Shown here: piece after piece, positions 1-7,306 of the stretch
How the letters are laid out: each line of letters begins with the position of its first letter
How positions within the stretch are numbered: position 1 is the stretch's first letter
Source: RFPI01 sp964470195
Lineage (GTDB): Bacteria > Pseudomonadota > Gammaproteobacteria > Burkholderiales > Methylophilaceae
Length of the DNA stretch: 26,492 bases
Direction of reading: 5' to 3'
NCBI GenBank assembly: GCA_964470195.1
Contig: CAYYBG010000029.1
Location: 1 to 26,492 of the forward strand
Program-made: the position numbers and the translations under genes
Notes under the pieces: model-generated
Databases searched by the model: none
What the model was told of the DNA's origin: nothing
Seen by the model: the letters and a program-made list of their open reading frames with translations, nothing else

Positions 1-1
1 T

Positions 2-73
2 GATGAGTCTATCCTCTCTCAACACCTGGTACAAAAAATTAACTCAGTTCAGTTGATTGAGCACGAGGTTTGA
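2..73 (+). CDS. possible 3' end of an upstream gene (partial)
   Basis: The frame starting at base 2 is open for 23 codons and ends with TGA at 71-73. The translation is amphipathic and protein-like, ending ...QLIEHEV. An open stretch this short is expected by chance about one time in three, so support is weak. No family is recognised. The sequence left of the window would decide it. Confidence 0.2.
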   Translation, partial: DESILSQHLVQKINSVQLIEHEV

Positions 74-286
74 TGCTTTGAATTGTAGATTATATGATGA
101 ATCTATATTGTTGTGGCTGAGTTGTTTATGGCATTTGATTGGCTGCCAATAGAACGCGAACGTCATTCCCGCGCAGGCGGAATCTAGTGAAAAAATACAG
201 GCTTGGCATAACAGCGTTGTCAGGCGAATATCATGAGGCCGATAAGTTGCATGAACAAGTCCGGGTGAGAATGCTTTTGGCGACGC
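74..286. other. non-coding stretch upstream of the carA promoter
   Basis: No convincing gene is present. The open frames on both strands overlap each other, lack ribosome-binding sites and run through a REP-like palindrome at 162-187. Apart from that repeat I see nothing in it. Confidence 0.5.
162..187. repeat. REP-like imperfect palindrome
   Basis: The sequence reads GTCATTCCCGCG followed by CAGGCGGAATCTAG. ATTCC-CGC and GCGGAAT form an imperfect stem with one bulged base. From memory, this consensus is a widespread intergenic repeat in beta- and gammaproteobacteria. Only one copy is visible here, so repeat status rests on family resemblance, not on copies in the window. Confidence 0.5.
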
Positions 287-315
287 TTGAAAGGAATGTG
301 CCAAACCAGTATAAT
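287..315 (+). promoter_or_regulatory. sigma70-type promoter of carAB
   Basis: A -35 box TTGAAA (287-292) and a perfect -10 box TATAAT (310-315) are separated by exactly 17 bases. Transcription would start near 322, giving a carA leader of about 108 nt. This is one of the two best promoters in the window. No experimental evidence is available to me. Confidence 0.7.
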
Positions 316-328
316 CTCACCAGTTTTC

Positions 329-358
329 AAAGCGGGAGAAATTACCTTCTCCCGCTTT
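329..358 (+). promoter_or_regulatory. perfect 12-bp stem-loop at the 5' end of the carA leader
   Basis: AAAGCGGGAGAA (329-340) pairs perfectly with TTCTCCCGCTTT (347-358) around the loop ATTACC. It begins about seven bases after the predicted start of transcription. No U-tract follows, so it is not a standard intrinsic terminator of carAB. It may protect the mRNA 5' end or act in regulation. A terminator of an upstream gene is less likely because the predicted promoter lies between. Confidence 0.6.
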
Positions 359-429
359 GCATATGTACCATTTATCACACTCATTAGCTCAATTCCGAGC
401 GATCGATTGAATTATTGAAGGGGTTCAAA

Positions 430-1581
430 TTGCCGCAACATTCACCAGCTTTGTTGGTTCTCGCTGATGGAACAGTGTTTCGCGGAATTTCAATTGGAGC
501 TTCTGGTCATAGCGTGGGTGAAGTAGTTTTTAATACCTCGATGACGGGATATCAAGAGATCTTGACTGATCCGTCTTATACCCAACAAATCGTCACCTTG
601 ACCTATCCACACATTGGTAACGTTGGTGTAAACCAAGAGGATGTGGAGTCTGGCAAAGTGTATGCTAGCGGTCTAGTGATTCGTGACCTACCTTTGCTGC
701 ATAGTAGCTGGCGTGCGGAACAATCATTATCTGAATACCTCAAGGCTAATCTAGTCGTTGCTATTGCTGACCTCGATACCCGTGAATTAACCCGCGTATT
801 GCGTGAAAAGGGTGCGCAAGCTGGTTGTATTATCAGTGTTGATGCAGATGCTGACATACCTGCTTTGACACAGCAGGCATTGCAAGCAGCCCGTGAATTC
901 CCTGGTTTGGCTGGTATGGATTTAGCCAAAGTGGTATCGGTGACGCAACCCTATCAGTTCAGCCAAACCGAGTGGAGTCTTGTCCAAGGGTACAGCGAAC
1001 AAAGTCAGGGTGAATACCATGTGGTGGCATTTGATTATGGCGTTAAGCGCAATATCCTTCGTATGTTGGTGTCACGTGGTTGTCGAGTGACGGTTTTGCC
1101 GGCACAAGCCAGTGCCCAACAAGCACTTGATTTAAATCCTGATGGTATTTTCTTATCCAATGGACCAGGTGATCCTGAGCCATGTGATTACGCGATTGAT
1201 GCCATCAAAACCTTGGTGGACAGCGGCAAACCAACTTTTGGGATTTGCTTGGGACATCAATTGTTAGCACTGGCATCTGGTGCAAAAACACTAAAAATGA
1301 AATTCGGACATCATGGCGCCAATCATCCAGTACAAGACCTAGATGATCAGCGTGTCTTCATCACCAGCCAAAATCATGGTTTTGCCGTAGATTCTAATTC
1401 GCTGCCAAAACATTTGCGTGCCACGCATTTGTCTTTATTTGATGGAAGTTTACAGGGTATTGCTCGTACCGATAAGCCAGCTTTTAGTTTTCAAGGCCAC
1501 CCAGAAGCAAGTCCAGGACCGACTGAGATGAGTTATCTGTTCGATCGATTTATAGATTTAATGAAACAGCATAAGCGTTAA
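430..1581 (+). CDS. carA: carbamoyl-phosphate synthase small (glutaminase) subunit
   Basis: CarA hydrolyses glutamine and passes ammonia to CarB for carbamoyl phosphate synthesis, which feeds pyrimidine and arginine pathways in the cytoplasm. The N-terminal CPSase domain (about 1-140) is followed by a class I glutamine amidotransferase domain. That domain has the nucleophile Cys273 in GICLGHQ and the His357/Glu359 pair in GHPEASPGP; the spacing matches E. coli CarA (Cys269, His353, Glu355). The frame is also open from a TTG at 415, but no ribosome-binding site precedes it. The TTG at 430 has AAGGGG six bases upstream and gives the usual start MPQHSPALLVLADG and a normal length of 383 residues. 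carB follows after four bases. The ribosome-binding site lies in the loop of a small palindrome, TTGAA-GGGG-TTCAA (415-428). Confidence 0.96.
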   Translation: MPQHSPALLVLADGTVFRGISIGASGHSVGEVVFNTSMTGYQEILTDPSYTQQIVTLTYPHIGNVGVNQEDVESGKVYASGLVIRDLPLLHSSWRAEQSLSEYLKANLVVAIADLDTRELTRVLREKGAQAGCIISVDADADIPALTQQALQAAREFPGLAGMDLAKVVSVTQPYQFSQTEWSLVQGYSEQSQGEYHVVAFDYGVKRNILRMLVSRGCRVTVLPAQASAQQALDLNPDGIFLSNGPGDPEPCDYAIDAIKTLVDSGKPTFGICLGHQLLALASGAKTLKMKFGHHGANHPVQDLDDQRVFITSQNHGFAVDSNSLPKHLRATHLSLFDGSLQGIARTDKPAFSFQGHPEASPGPTEMSYLFDRFIDLMKQHKR

Positions 1582-1585
1582 TACC

Positions 1586-4500
1586 ATGCCAAAACGTAGC
1601 GACATAAAAAGTATTTTGATTATCGGCGCAGGGCCTATCGTTATCGGACAGGCATGTGAGTTCGATTACTCCGGCGCGCAAGCATGTAAAGCGCTCAAAG
1701 AGGAAGGCTATCGCGTGATATTGGTGAACTCCAATCCCGCAACGATTATGACCGACCCGAATATGGCAGATGCCACCTATATCGAGCCAGTGACATGGCA
1801 AATCGTAGAGAAGATTATTGCCAAAGAACGTCCAGATGCATTGCTTCCTACTATGGGGGGGCAAACCGCACTGAATTGTGCCTTAGATTTGGATAAACAC
1901 GGGGTTTTAGAAAAATATCAAGTTGAGCTGATTGGTGCCTCTAAACAAGCGATTGATAAAGCAGAAGATAGACAAAAATTTAAAGAGGCAATGGATAAGA
2001 TAGGGCTTGGTTCTGCGCGTTCTTCTATGGCGCATAGCTTAGAAGAAGCCTTGCAAGTTCAAGCCCGAATTGGTTATCCAGCCATTATTCGCCCCTCATT
2101 CACGATGGGCGGAAGTGGTGGCGGAATCGCTTATAACCGTGAAGAATTTATCGCGATTTGCGAGCGTGGTTTAGAAGCCTCTCCAACTAAAGAGCTGTTG
2201 ATTGAAGAGTCTTTGCTCGGTTGGAAAGAATATGAAATGGAAGTGGTGCGTGACCGCAAAGATAACTGCATCATTATCTGCTCCATCGAAAATCTCGATC
2301 CTATGGGAGTACATACTGGCGATTCCATTACCGTGGCGCCGGCACAAACCCTGACCGATAAAGAGTATCAAATTATGCGTAATGCTTCACTGGCAGTATT
2401 GCGCGAGATTGGTGTCGATACTGGTGGTTCTAATGTGCAGTTCGCCATTAATCCCGCTGATGGACGCATGATTGTGATTGAGATGAATCCGCGTGTCTCA
2501 CGCTCGTCTGCCTTGGCCTCAAAAGCCACTGGTTTTCCCATTGCTAAAGTCGCCGCAAAACTCGCGGTCGGCTATACCTTAGATGAGTTGAAGAATGAAA
2601 TTACTGGCGGTGCGACACCAGCATCATTTGAGCCATCGATAGACTATGTAGTCACCAAAGTTCCGCGTTTTGCCTTTGAGAAATTTCCTCAGGCGGATTC
2701 ACGCCTAACTACACAGATGAAGTCTGTAGGTGAGGTAATGGCGATAGGTCGTACCTTTCAAGAGTCTTTCCAAAAGGCCTTGCGTGGTCTTGAAGTGGGT
2801 GTCGATGGTTTAGATGAAAAGACTAGCGATTTAGACCAAATACAAAAGGAATTGGGTGAACCTGGACCTGAGCGTATTTGGTTCGTGGGAGATGCCTTCC
2901 GTGCTGGCATGAGCATGCAACAGGTGCACGATCTTTGCAAAATAGATCCATGGTTTTTGGTGCAAATCGAAGATATCATTCAACGCGAAAATGCACTCAA
3001 GGGCCGCAATCTTGCTGATCTAGATCGTGATACTTTGTTGGATTTAAAACGTCGTGGTTTTTCTGACCGGCGTCTCGCCAAATTATTAGCGACAGATCAA
3101 CATGCCGTGCGTGCTTATCGTCAAGCGCTACAAGTGCGTCCAGTATATAAACGGGTTGATACTTGTGCGGCAGAATTCGCCACCAATACCGCTTATATGT
3201 ATTCCAGCTATGAGCAGTTCTGTGAGGCACAACCTAGCGATCGTAAAAAGATTATGGTACTAGGCGGTGGCCCCAATCGTATTGGTCAAGGGATTGAGTT
3301 TGACTATTGCTGTGTGCACGCGGCTTTTGCGATGCGTGAAGATGGTTATGAGACCATTATGGTGAACTGTAACCCTGAGACAGTTTCGACCGATTACGAC
3401 ACTTCTGACCGCTTATACTTCGAGCCCCTGACTTTAGAGGATGTATTGGAAATTGTTGCTATCGAAAAGCCAGTAGGGGTGATTGTGCAGTATGGCGGGC
3501 AAACACCACTGAAGTTGGCACGCGACTTAGAAAAAGCCGGTGTGCCAATTATTGGTACTAGTCCAGATGCGATTGACTGTGCAGAAGATCGCGAACGTTT
3601 CCAACAAATGTTGCAACAGTTAAACCTTAAGCAACCCCCGAACCGTACTGCTAGAACCCCCGATGAAGCTTTACGCTTAGCACAAGAAATTGGCTATCCA
3701 TTAGTGGTGCGCCCCTCTTATGTGTTGGGTGGTCGTGCGATGGAAATCGTACAAGAGCAAGCCCAGCTAGAGCGTTATATGCGCGAAGCGGTCAAAGTGT
3801 CGAATGAGTCACCAGTTTTGTTGGACCGATTCTTGAATGATGCCTTGGAGGTCGATGTTGACGCATTGTCTGACGGTGAACAAGTGATCATTGGTGGCAT
3901 TATGGAACACGTTGAGCAAGCTGGTGTGCATTCAGGAGACTCAGCTTGTTCCTTACCACCTTACAGCTTGTCTCCAGCATTGCAAGATGAATTACGCAGA
4001 CAGACTGTACAAATGGCACAAGCATTGGGCGTGATCGGCTTGATGAATGTACAGTTCGCGATTCAAGGTGAAACGGTATTTGTGTTAGAAGTTAATCCAC
4101 GTGCATCACGCACTGTTCCTTTTGTTTCTAAAGCGTGTAGCTTGCCTTTGGCAAAAATAGCGGCGCGCTGTATGACTGGTAAAACACTGAAACAACAGGG
4201 GGTGAGCAAAGAGGTAGTACCTCCTTATTATTCAGTCAAAGAAGCGGTATTTCCGTTTATCAAATTCCCTGGGGTCGATACCATTTTAGGCCCAGAGATG
4301 AAATCAACAGGTGAAGTGATGGGCACTGGAAGTACCTTCGCTGAGGCTTTTGTTAAATCACAATTGGGCTCTGGAGATAAGTTGCCGAAAGGCGGAAAAG
4401 CGTTTATCAGTGTGCGACGTGAGGATCGTGAGCGTGTGATCGAGATCGCTCAGGCTTTGACTAAATTGGGCTTTCAGTTGGTAGCGACACGCGGCACTGC

Positions 4501-4792
4501 TAGTGCTTTGCAAGCTGCTGGCTTAGAAGTGATGCCAGTCAATAAAGTGGCTGAAGGCCGTCCGCATATCGTGGATATGATTAAGAACAATGAGATTGAT
4601 TTTATTGTCAATGTCACCGAAGACAAGCGTGCTGTACAAGACTCTTATGCCATACGCCGTAATGCCTTACAGCAAAAAGTCACTTATTACACCACCTTGG
4701 CAGGCGCCAAAGCCGCTTGTATTGGCATGGCACACATGCAAGAGTTGCAGGTGAAGTCATTGCAAGAGTTGCATCAAACCCTTAATCAGTAA
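1586..4792 (+). CDS. carB: carbamoyl-phosphate synthase large (synthetase) subunit
   Basis: CarB makes carbamoyl phosphate from bicarbonate, two ATP and CarA-derived ammonia. The 1068 residues match the family (1073 in E. coli). Two homologous synthetase halves are visible. The first (about 1-400) opens with IIGAGPIVIGQACEFDYSG and carries the ATP-grasp glycine loop MGGSGGGIAYN. The second starts near residue 553 with VLGGGPNRIGQGIEFDY. Between them is the oligomerisation region, and a C-terminal MGS-like allosteric domain begins near residue 935, the site where UMP and ornithine act in enterobacteria. The gene is co-transcribed with carA, with a four-base gap, and ends before a good terminator. 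It appears complete. Confidence 0.97.
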   Translation: MPKRSDIKSILIIGAGPIVIGQACEFDYSGAQACKALKEEGYRVILVNSNPATIMTDPNMADATYIEPVTWQIVEKIIAKERPDALLPTMGGQTALNCALDLDKHGVLEKYQVELIGASKQAIDKAEDRQKFKEAMDKIGLGSARSSMAHSLEEALQVQARIGYPAIIRPSFTMGGSGGGIAYNREEFIAICERGLEASPTKELLIEESLLGWKEYEMEVVRDRKDNCIIICSIENLDPMGVHTGDSITVAPAQTLTDKEYQIMRNASLAVLREIGVDTGGSNVQFAINPADGRMIVIEMNPRVSRSSALASKATGFPIAKVAAKLAVGYTLDELKNEITGGATPASFEPSIDYVVTKVPRFAFEKFPQADSRLTTQMKSVGEVMAIGRTFQESFQKALRGLEVGVDGLDEKTSDLDQIQKELGEPGPERIWFVGDAFRAGMSMQQVHDLCKIDPWFLVQIEDIIQRENALKGRNLADLDRDTLLDLKRRGFSDRRLAKLLATDQHAVRAYRQALQVRPVYKRVDTCAAEFATNTAYMYSSYEQFCEAQPSDRKKIMVLGGGPNRIGQGIEFDYCCVHAAFAMREDGYETIMVNCNPETVSTDYDTSDRLYFEPLTLEDVLEIVAIEKPVGVIVQYGGQTPLKLARDLEKAGVPIIGTSPDAIDCAEDRERFQQMLQQLNLKQPPNRTARTPDEALRLAQEIGYPLVVRPSYVLGGRAMEIVQEQAQLERYMREAVKVSNESPVLLDRFLNDALEVDVDALSDGEQVIIGGIMEHVEQAGVHSGDSACSLPPYSLSPALQDELRRQTVQMAQALGVIGLMNVQFAIQGETVFVLEVNPRASRTVPFVSKACSLPLAKIAARCMTGKTLKQQGVSKEVVPPYYSVKEAVFPFIKFPGVDTILGPEMKSTGEVMGTGSTFAEAFVKSQLGSGDKLPKGGKAFISVRREDRERVIEIAQALTKLGFQLVATRGTASALQAAGLEVMPVNKVAEGRPHIVDMIKNNEIDFIVNVTEDKRAVQDSYAIRRNALQQKVTYYTTLAGAKAACIGMAHMQELQVKSLQELHQTLNQ

Positions 4793-4811
4793 TAACATTG
4801 CACTTATTCCG

Positions 4812-4849
4812 AACCACGCCTGTCAAAAGGTGTGGTTTTTATTTTTTAT
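4812..4849 (+). terminator. rho-independent terminator of carAB
   Basis: AACCACGCCT (4812-4821) pairs with AGGTGTGGTT (4828-4837), ten pairs including one G-U, around the loop GTCAAA. A T-rich tract follows to 4849. It lies 20 bases after the carB stop. Confidence 0.85.
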
Positions 4850-4859
4850 TGAGGTAAAA

Positions 4860-4900
4860 ACCAGCAGTTTATTTTCTTAATATCAAGCCATACTGCTGGT
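4860..4900 (+). repeat. 9-bp inverted repeat between carB and greA
   Basis: ACCAGCAGT (4860-4868) and ACTGCTGGT (4892-4900) are perfectly complementary, separated by 23 A/T-rich bases and followed by GATTTATTTT. It could be a second carAB terminator, a greA leader structure or a protein-binding palindrome. The sequence does not decide between these. Confidence 0.4.
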
Positions 4901-4945
4901 GATTTATTTTAAAGATCGTTTTATAGAAATGGGATGTGAACAAAC

Positions 4946-5422
4946 ATGAACCAAATTCCAATTACAATCCGCGGTGCTGAGTTGCTTAAACAAGAATTGC
5001 AACATTTGCGCGGCGTGGAACGTCCTAATGTGATTCAAGCTATTGCTGAAGCTCGTGCGCAAGGTGATTTGTCTGAGAACGCTGAATATGATGCGGCTAA
5101 AGAAAAGCAAAGTTTTATTGAGGGTCGAATTGCTGAAATTGAAGCCAAGCTCTCCAATGCGATGGTGATTGATCCAGCTTCTTTGAATGCCGATGGGCGT
5201 TGTGTGTTTGGCGCGACGGTGGATGTCGAAGATATGGACAGCGGGGATGTGCACACCTATCAAATCGTGGGTGATGATGAGGCGGATATTAAGTTGGGTA
5301 AAATTTCTGTCAGTTCACCTATTGCACGTGCGCTAATAGGTCGCACGGTTGGTGATGTAGCAGAAGTGATGGCACCCAGCGGAATCCGCTCCTATGAAGT
5401 ATTAGATGTAAAATATATCTGA
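4946..5422 (+). CDS. greA: transcription elongation factor GreA
   Basis: GreA enters the secondary channel of RNA polymerase and stimulates cleavage of backtracked transcripts. The 158 residues equal the E. coli length. The N-terminal coiled-coil hairpin (about 1-75) carries the acidic tip Asp41 and Glu44 within GDLSENAEY, the residues that help place the catalytic Mg ion. The C-terminal FKBP-like domain includes IVGDDEADIK and SSPIARALIG. ATG 4946 is chosen because it gives the family N-terminus MNQIPITIRGAE. The ribosome-binding site GGGATG at 4931-4936 is only moderate. Position after carB and before the DUF4149 gene is the usual betaproteobacterial order. A weak -10-like TATAGA lies at 4922-4927. 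Confidence 0.97.
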   Translation: MNQIPITIRGAELLKQELQHLRGVERPNVIQAIAEARAQGDLSENAEYDAAKEKQSFIEGRIAEIEAKLSNAMVIDPASLNADGRCVFGATVDVEDMDSGDVHTYQIVGDDEADIKLGKISVSSPIARALIGRTVGDVAEVMAPSGIRSYEVLDVKYI

Positions 5423-5474
5423 TTAATTTTGATAACGATTTGCTCGATATTGAGCTTAACAACTGGAGTCGATG

Positions 5475-5927
5475 ATGTCATCTTGGATAGATAAAATCGC
5501 AGTGCTGGTGTTGACCCTGTGGGTGGGGAGCTTGTGGGCGATTGGCGCAATCGCAGCCCCAGTGTTGTTTTATCAAATTCAAGATACTCAGTTGGCAGGT
5601 CATTTGGCAGGTGAGATGTTTAGGCTGTTAGCCTATTTTGGCATGTTTGCTGGCAGTTTTTTACTACTACATAGCTTGTCTAAACAAGGCGGACGAGCAT
5701 TCAAGCAAGCATATATCTGGTTGCTACTATTGATGTTGTTATTGACGCTTGCGATGCACTTTGGCATAGCCCCGATTTTGGCGCAGTTAAAACAAGACGC
5801 ACTGCCTGCCGATGTGATGAGTAGCGTGTTTGCCAATCGATTTGAGCGCTGGCACGGCATTTCAAGTGCAGCTTTTATGTTGCAAAGCTTATTGGGGTTG
5901 TGGGCAGTATTAAAAGTAGCGCGCTAA
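5475..5927 (+). CDS. DUF4149 family membrane protein
   Basis: This is an integral inner-membrane protein of about 150 residues with four predicted hydrophobic segments, near residues 6-34, 49-68, 80-98 and 127-148. The first contains GAIAAPVLF, and FGIAPILAQLK and RFERWHGIS follow later; these fit the DUF4149 family, whose function I do not know. Two adjacent ATG codons are possible, 5472 and 5475. The second is preferred because TGGAG (5464-5468) is then six bases away instead of three. The gene follows greA by about 50 bases and probably shares its transcript. It converges on yhbY. Confidence 0.8.
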   Translation: MSSWIDKIAVLVLTLWVGSLWAIGAIAAPVLFYQIQDTQLAGHLAGEMFRLLAYFGMFAGSFLLLHSLSKQGGRAFKQAYIWLLLLMLLLTLAMHFGIAPILAQLKQDALPADVMSSVFANRFERWHGISSAAFMLQSLLGLWAVLKVAR

Positions 5928-5938
5928 GCAAGCGGGCT
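5918..5938. terminator. weak hairpin between the convergent DUF4149 gene and yhbY
   Basis: AGC-g-CGCT (5918-5925) can pair with AGCG-g-GCT (5931-5938) with one G-G mismatch around the loop AAGCA. Both flanks are A/T-rich but lack a long T-run. It overlaps the DUF4149 stop codon and is the only terminator-like structure between the two genes. Confidence 0.3.
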
Positions 5939-5940
5939 AT

Positions 5941-6231
5941 TTAGTGTTCAGGGATAATAATCTTGGCAGGATTATTGGCGCGATAAATGACCAGTTGCTT
6001 GCCGATATGATGAACTGCCACCGCTCCCATTTGAGCACAGATTTGATCCAACAAACTCACACGTAAGTCTCGATCATCGCCCATCACCTTTATCTTGATG
6101 AGTTCATGCGCATTCAAACTGCTGTCGATTTCTTTTAACACCGAGTCGCTGAGACCATTGTTGCCTATCATCACAACGGGATTGAGATTGTGGGCAAGGC
6201 TACGTAAAAAACTGATTTGTTTGCTATTCAT
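5941..6231 (-). CDS. yhbY: CRM-domain RNA-binding protein YhbY
   Basis: This is a small single-domain CRM protein thought to associate with the 50S ribosome precursor. At 96 residues it matches the family. The signature loop GNNG (residues 23-26) lies in VVMIGNNGLSDSVL, followed by ELIKIKVMGDDRDLR and a C-terminal IGKQLVIYRANNP. The frame extends upstream to 6279, but ATG 6231 gives the usual start MNSKQISFLRSLAH. No clear Shine-Dalgarno sequence precedes it. A TAAAAT box on the minus strand at 6284-6289 may be its -10. It is divergent from rlmE, as in many proteobacteria. Confidence 0.9.
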   Translation of the reverse strand: MNSKQISFLRSLAHNLNPVVMIGNNGLSDSVLKEIDSSLNAHELIKIKVMGDDRDLRVSLLDQICAQMGAVAVHHIGKQLVIYRANNPAKIIIPEH

Positions 6232-6329
6232 ATAAGGATGGCTCAATTGACAGTGAGAGTTAAGCCCAAAAACGAGCAAGCGAATTTTAACACAAGCCAG
6301 TGTTGAGCCCTATCTAGTGACGCTGATTA

Positions 6330-6613
6330 ATGAGATTTGAGCCAGTAATTGCCGACGATTATTTTATAGTAGACCTAATTAGGACTAAAATTTGTCTTGT
6401 CATGTTGCCAGCAGGTTTACAACATGAAATTTTCTATACAGGTAAAGCCTATTGGTTAAAGATTTTTCAATAAAAACTTGGCCTAAAAGCTTGATTAAAA
6501 TTAAAGAGACTATCCGTCATCTGCAAAAGCATCCACTAGCAGGCGTAATTCCCGAGGAGATTGAGAAGATGATAGACGCGATATGCAGTCGCTACAGGCT
6601 TGGCGATTATTAA
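6330..6613 (+). pseudogene. possible small-gene remnant between yhbY and rlmE
   Basis: Two overlapping short frames fill this gap. One runs 6330-6473 (47 residues, ending GKAYWLKIFQ). The other runs 6452-6613 (TTG start, 53 residues) and contains TWPKSLIKIKETIRHLQ and HPLAGVIPEE. The second recalls the helix-rich part of RelE/ParE-type toxins, and the two could be halves of one frame-shifted gene. There is no ribosome-binding site for the TTG frame. The second frame ends on top of the rlmE ribosome-binding site. I cannot assign a family with confidence, and the gap may simply be leader sequence. Confidence 0.25.
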
Positions 6614-6623
6614 GGGCAAACGG

Positions 6624-7238
6624 ATGAGCAAAACCAGCAAAGGTTGGATGCAAGAGCATATCAACGACCCCTATGTGAAAATGGCGCAGAAAGATGGTTA
6701 TCGCGCCCGTGCCGCTTACAAGTTAATAGAGATAGACCAACGCGACCAGCTCATCAAGCCGGGCATGACCGTGGTGGATTTAGGCTCGACACCTGGCAGT
6801 TGGTCACAGGTAGTGGCAAAGCAACTGCAAGGCAAGGGGCGAGTAATCGCCCTAGACATCTTACCTATGACAGGCTTGGCTGGCGTGGAGTTTATTCAGG
6901 GTGACTTTAGAGAAGAAAGTGTATTAAAAAAACTTGAAGAAACCATGCAAGGTAAGCAAGCAGACCTTGTAATTTCAGATATGGCCCCCAATATAACCGG
7001 TGTAAAAGTAGTCGATCAAGCCAGTGCAGCCTACTTAACGGAATTAGCATTGCTGTTTTGCCAAGATTGGTTGAAACCTGGAGGAAACTTTCTAGTCAAA
7101 GTATTTGCAGGCGTCGGCTATGAGGAAATTGTCAGCGCCATGCGAGCAATGTTTGACAAGACGCTAACGCGAAAACCCAAAGCTTCACGCGATAGAAGCA
7201 CAGAAGTTTATCTACTTGGCTTGAATAAAAAAGGCTAA
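6624..7238 (+). CDS. rlmE: 23S rRNA 2'-O-methyltransferase RlmE (FtsJ/RrmJ)
   Basis: RlmE methylates the ribose of U2552 (E. coli numbering) in the 23S A-loop with S-adenosylmethionine, a late step of 50S assembly. The Rossmann-fold SAM motif VDLGSTPGSW is at residues 51-60. The catalytic K-D-K-E tetrad is visible as Lys33 (AYKLIE), Asp119 (SDMAPN), Lys159 (LVKVFAG) and Glu194 (STEVYLLG). The frame is open to a TTG at 6600, but ATG 6624 has AAGGG (6612-6616) seven bases upstream and gives the usual start MSKTSKGW and 204 residues. ftsH follows, as in E. coli. Confidence 0.95.
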   Translation: MSKTSKGWMQEHINDPYVKMAQKDGYRARAAYKLIEIDQRDQLIKPGMTVVDLGSTPGSWSQVVAKQLQGKGRVIALDILPMTGLAGVEFIQGDFREESVLKKLEETMQGKQADLVISDMAPNITGVKVVDQASAAYLTELALLFCQDWLKPGGNFLVKVFAGVGYEEIVSAMRAMFDKTLTRKPKASRDRSTEVYLLGLNKKG

Positions 7239-7247
7239 GCCGCCCAT
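7220..7247 (+). promoter_or_regulatory. candidate sigma32 (heat-shock) promoter of ftsH
   Basis: CTTGAA (7220-7225, preceded by GG) and GCCCAT (7242-7247) are separated by 16 bases. This fits the sigma32 pattern CTTGAA-N13-17-CCCCAT with one mismatch. It overlaps the last codons of rlmE and would start transcription about 50 bases before the ftsH start codon. In E. coli ftsH is a sigma32-controlled gene, which supports the reading. This is inference from consensus only. Confidence 0.45.
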
Positions 7248-7265
7248 CACCCGGCAAATGGTGAT
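7246..7265 (+). terminator. weak hairpin between rlmE and ftsH
   Basis: ATCACC (7246-7251) pairs with GGTGAT (7260-7265) around an 8-base loop, followed by AAGATTTTGC. The stem is short and the T-tract poor, so it may attenuate rather than terminate. It overlaps the candidate heat-shock promoter. Confidence 0.25.
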
Positions 7266-7306
7266 AAGATTTTGCTTAATCTGCATACAACCAAAAGGAT
7301 GCAATC

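Noticed and set aside
44..387. Overlapping 80-86 codon open frames on both strands before carA
   Set aside because: They overlap each other, lack ribosome-binding sites, run through a REP-like repeat, and one covers the carA promoter and leader hairpin.
415..429. Upstream TTG as carA start
   Set aside because: No ribosome-binding site precedes it. The TTG at 430 has AAGGGG at good spacing and gives the usual N-terminus.
6600..6623. Upstream TTG as rlmE start
   Set aside because: ATG 6624 has a well-placed AAGGG, which lies inside the longer version.
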